Positions 4,955-5,939 of a DNA stretch of 5,939 nt are shown piece after piece (the first letter of the stretch is position 1; every line of letters starts with the position of its first letter). Both the position numbers and the translations under genes were made by a program. The notes beneath the pieces are model-generated. The model searched no databases. It was not told the DNA's origin and saw only the letters and a list, made by a program, of their open reading frames with translations. Origin of the DNA: Opitutia bacterium UBA957 (lineage in GTDB: Bacteria > Verrucomicrobiota > Verrucomicrobiia > Opitutales > UBA953); NCBI GenBank assembly GCA_002293065.1, contig DBCN01000024.1, positions 1 to 5,939 of the forward strand, written 5' to 3'.

Positions 4955-5939
4955 TTAAGCGAACAGTTCCTTGACCATCTTCGCCTTGTTGCCGACCTGC
5001 ATGGGACGGCCAGCGGGCGTGATGATGTCGGTCTGCACCGGGAGGCCGGCCGCATGGGCGATCGTCGCATGCAGCGAGCCAGGCGAGACGCCGTCGCCAT
5101 CGGGCGCGTAGCCTTTGGCATCGCTCGCACCATGGACGTAGCCGCGCTTCACGCCACCGCCCGCGAGGACGGTCGAGAAAACCAGCGGGTGGTGACCACG
5201 GCCGCCACCGGTGAATTCCGGCTTGCGACCGAACTCCGTGGTGACCGCGACGAGCGTCGTGTCGAGCAGGCCCTTGGCTTCAAGGTCTTGGATGAGCGCG
5301 GCGAAGACGCGGTCGAAGTCACCTCCGACATCCTCCATCCGGTCTTCCAGCGTGGCGTGCATGTCCCAGCCGCCATGCGAAACTTCCACGAAACGCACGC
5401 CGTTCTCGACAAGGCGACGGGCGAGCAGGCAACCCTGGCCGAAGCGCGAGGTACCATAGCGGGCCTTGGTCGCGGCCGGCTCCGCGGAGAGATCAAAGGC
5501 CTTGAGGTCCGTGCTCTTCATGAGCTGGAACGTGGCATCGTAGAAATCGTTGTAGGCCTTGACGTTTTCATCGGCGGACTTGCCGCCAAAACCGGCATCG
5601 AGGTCGGTCAAGAGCTGCGTCCGCTTGGCATGCGTCGCTTCATCGGCGAGGGCTTTGACATCTTGCAGGCCATCGGAGGGCGACTGAATGGGCAACGGAG
5701 AGTAAGCCGCCGGGAACCAGCCATTCCCATGGTTGGCGGGACGACCCACACAGACGGAGGACGGCAGGGTCTTGCTGGAGGCGCCGAGGAAATGTTGCGC
5801 CCACGCACCGAGGGTCGGGTGCTGGATGGCGCCACGCTGCTCGAAGCCCGTACGCATCAGGTAGGCGGCGGACGCATGCACGCCGACCTTGGCGGTCATG
5901 TTGCGGATGACGGCGATCTTATCGGCGACCTTCGCGGTC
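4955..5939 (-). CDS. DUF1501 domain-containing protein, N-terminal part beyond the window
   Basis: The C-terminal 327 residues of a DUF1501 protein, a family distantly related to alkaline phosphatase and sulfatase enzymes and abundant in Planctomycetota and Verrucomicrobiota. The frame stays open through the window edge: 13 residues before the Met at 5899 read TAKVADKIAVIRN, which fits the family's 'D+hAVIRSM' strand, so that Met is internal. Other recognisable pieces are HASAAYLMRTG, GQGCLLARRLVENGVRFVEV followed by GGWDMH, TTEFGRKPEF, GRGHHPLVFSTVLAGGGVKRG, LHATIAHAAGLP and the closing GNKAKMVKELFA. Relatives usually have GRDHWP where this has GRGHHP. Full-length members run to roughly 400-500 residues, so perhaps 100-150 are missing. 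Many carry a Tat signal at the N-terminus, not visible here. In these phyla the gene often lies beside a DUF1549/DUF1553 cytochrome-like partner, which would be to the right of the window. The biochemical function is not established. Confidence 0.92.
   Translation of the reverse strand, partial: TAKVADKIAVIRNMTAKVGVHASAAYLMRTGFEQRGAIQHPTLGAWAQHFLGASSKTLPSSVCVGRPANHGNGWFPAAYSPLPIQSPSDGLQDVKALADEATHAKRTQLLTDLDAGFGGKSADENVKAYNDFYDATFQLMKSTDLKAFDLSAEPAATKARYGTSRFGQGCLLARRLVENGVRFVEVSHGGWDMHATLEDRMEDVGGDFDRVFAALIQDLEAKGLLDTTLVAVTTEFGRKPEFTGGGRGHHPLVFSTVLAGGGVKRGYVHGASDAKGYAPDGDGVSPGSLHATIAHAAGLPVQTDIITPAGRPMQVGNKAKMVKELFA

Overview
The window reads as a moderately G+C-rich bacterial chromosome segment, most likely from the Planctomycetota-Verrucomicrobiota group; an Opitutae-like verrucomicrobium is my best guess. 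That rests on family content: a DUF1501 protein, a secreted calcineurin-like phosphoesterase, and a two-domain secreted redoxin with the NHCP and GCSTKW signatures. No rRNA or other phylogenetic marker is present, so this is inference.

All six genes lie on the minus strand. In transcription order (right to left) they are: a DUF1501 protein cut by the right edge (4955-5939); a secreted metallophosphoesterase (3800-4837); a small four-helix membrane protein (3318-3734); a DUF3293 protein whose start lies 2 nt after the preceding stop (2920-3315); a secreted redoxin/TlpA-like fusion (1645-2892); and, after a clear intrinsic terminator and a repeat-rich gap, a CPA2-type cation/proton antiporter (30-1283). 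The gaps between the phosphoesterase, membrane protein, DUF3293 and redoxin genes are 65, 2 and 27 nt, consistent with one transcript ending at the terminator at 1584-1614. Nothing in the sequence ties these genes to one pathway; the block looks like envelope and housekeeping functions rather than a defence or mobile cassette.

The most unusual part is the 361-nt gap 1284-1644. It packs four hairpins, each led by the same GGGTAGGG head, in the order forward, forward, reverse, reverse. The two outer 29-nt copies (1388-1416 and 1555-1583) are inverted relative to each other and differ only by paired, compensatory substitutions. Between the inner and outer reverse units sit a 6-bp hairpin and a 65-nt multi-segment hairpin (1487-1551). 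This looks like a REP/REPIN-type repeat cluster, possibly undescribed in this lineage. A second GGGTAGGG-bearing G-rich tract, with four G-runs on the minus strand, follows the antiporter stop codon at the left edge. A separate 117-nt gap (4838-4954) holds a nested stem structure of unknown role.

I see no tRNA, rRNA, CRISPR array, insertion sequence or complete novel multi-gene system.
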